Below, in pieces: positions 63,647 through 64,000 of a DNA stretch of 64,000 nt. The position numbers and the translations under genes are program-made. The notes beneath the pieces are model-generated. The model made no database searches, was not told the DNA's origin, and worked only from the letters and a program-made list of their open reading frames with translations. Source of the DNA: Streptomyces sp. AC512_CC834 (GTDB lineage Bacteria > Actinomycetota > Actinomycetes > Streptomycetales > Streptomycetaceae). The stretch spans positions 79,195 to 143,194 of the forward strand of contig NZ_JAGMUO010000034.1 in assembly GCF_019049325.1 (NCBI RefSeq). Reading direction: 5' to 3'. Position 1 is the stretch's first letter. Every line of letters starts with the position of its first letter.

Positions 63647-64000
63647 ACTTCTCCTGCCACGCCGCCCTCGGATGCGGCCCGCACCCGACGGGTCCCCGCG
63701 TGCGCCCAGGCCCTTGGCCGCGGCCTGGGTGATGTTGCGGGCCATGCCGCCGAACACGACGGCGTGGAACGGGGAGACGGCCCACCAGTAGGCGTGGCCG
63801 AGCAGCCCCCTGGGGTGGAACAGGGCGCGTTGCCGGTAGCGCGTACGGCCCGCGTCGTCCGTCTCCGCGAACATCTCCAGCCACGCGAGGCCGGGCAGTC
63901 GCATCTCCGCCCGCAGCCGCAGCAGGCGGCCCGGCTCGATCTCCTCCACCCGCCAGAAGTCCAGCGAGTCACCGACCCGCAGTCGCTCGGCGTCCCGTCG
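63635..64000 (-). CDS. partial SDR/DUF2867 protein, cut by window end
   Basis: At least 121 aa of the C-terminal part, with the stop at 63635. The frame enters from the right edge. It matches the DUF2867 end of NAD(P)H-binding SDR proteins: RLRVGDSLDFWRVEEIEPGRLLRLRAEMRLPGLAWLEM, RQRALFHPRGLLGHAYWWAVSPFHAVVFGGMARNITQAA. Such a gene often stands next to phr in Streptomyces. The N-terminal NAD-binding domain is outside the window. Confidence 0.85.
   Translation of the reverse strand, partial: RRDAERLRVGDSLDFWRVEEIEPGRLLRLRAEMRLPGLAWLEMFAETDDAGRTRYRQRALFHPRGLLGHAYWWAVSPFHAVVFGGMARNITQAAAKGLGARGDPSGAGRIRGRRGRRSPTR

Overview
The window looks like a Streptomyces chromosome. GC is very high, the third codon position is strongly G/C, GTG starts are common, and many genes overlap at ATGA or GTGA. 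It also carries the Streptomyces light-response (lit) and carotenoid (crt) loci. No rRNA or tRNA gene, CRISPR array or integrase was seen. All family names come from reading the translations and all literature links from memory; no search was run.

Region A (1-17 kb) is an accessory island carrying what I read as a 3,7-dihydroxytropolone (trl) gene cluster. It holds a MaoC-type hydratase (trlA), DAHP synthase (trlB), two-component flavin monooxygenase (trlCD), single-component FAD monooxygenase (trlE), a PaaY-like hexapeptide protein (trlF), an AfsA-like hotdog protein (trlG) and a prephenate dehydratase-chorismate mutase fusion (trlH). TrlB and TrlH should push carbon into phenylpyruvate and phenylacetate. 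TrlA should divert the phenylacetyl-CoA catabolic intermediate to a seven-membered ring, and TrlC-F should trim and hydroxylate it. Around this lie a TetR/siderophore-interacting pair, an MFS exporter/TetR pair sharing an operator-like sequence with the first TetR, and TetR, LysR and small LuxR regulators. A 69-bp fragment at the left edge matches part of the intact gene at 16266-17024, so the cluster lies between two copies of that gene.

Region B (17-32 kb) is metabolic backbone: gamma-glutamyltransferase, a ClpC-like ATPase, methionine aminopeptidase, a small XRE regulator, and a reductive pyrimidine/hydantoin catabolic locus (two beta-ureidopropionase-like amidohydrolases, class III aminotransferase, PucR regulator, dihydropyrimidinase, LLM oxidoreductase, NCS1 permease).

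Region C (32.15-39.8 kb) is a second mosaic island. It lies between a frameshifted 3' fragment of a secreted-protein gene and the intact gene, and holds NUDIX, IS5 and radical SAM remnants, two GNAT acetyltransferases, and a compact cassette: XRE-TPR regulator, divergent 197-aa protein, a 30-aa membrane peptide, a radical SAM protein and a 92-aa protein. The cassette is the best candidate for something undescribed. Region D (40-46.2 kb) holds a carboxymuconolactone decarboxylase-like protein, a NarL-type two-component system, a lipoate ligase-family gene with a decayed 3' copy beside it, an unexplained stretch and an MpaB/DUF2236 oxygenase.

Region E (46.2-64 kb) is the light-response and carotenoid locus. 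A litS sigma-factor operon (with a DUF4397 surface protein, class F sortase and zinc-finger anti-sigma-like protein) diverges from litR-litQ. Next come a degenerate SDR, crtYTU, the convergent crtEIBV operon, an iron-sulfur photolyase/cryptochrome, a CPD photolyase and a partial SDR/DUF2867 gene cut by the window end. LitR with B12 and LitS would turn on carotenoid, photorepair and surface functions in light.
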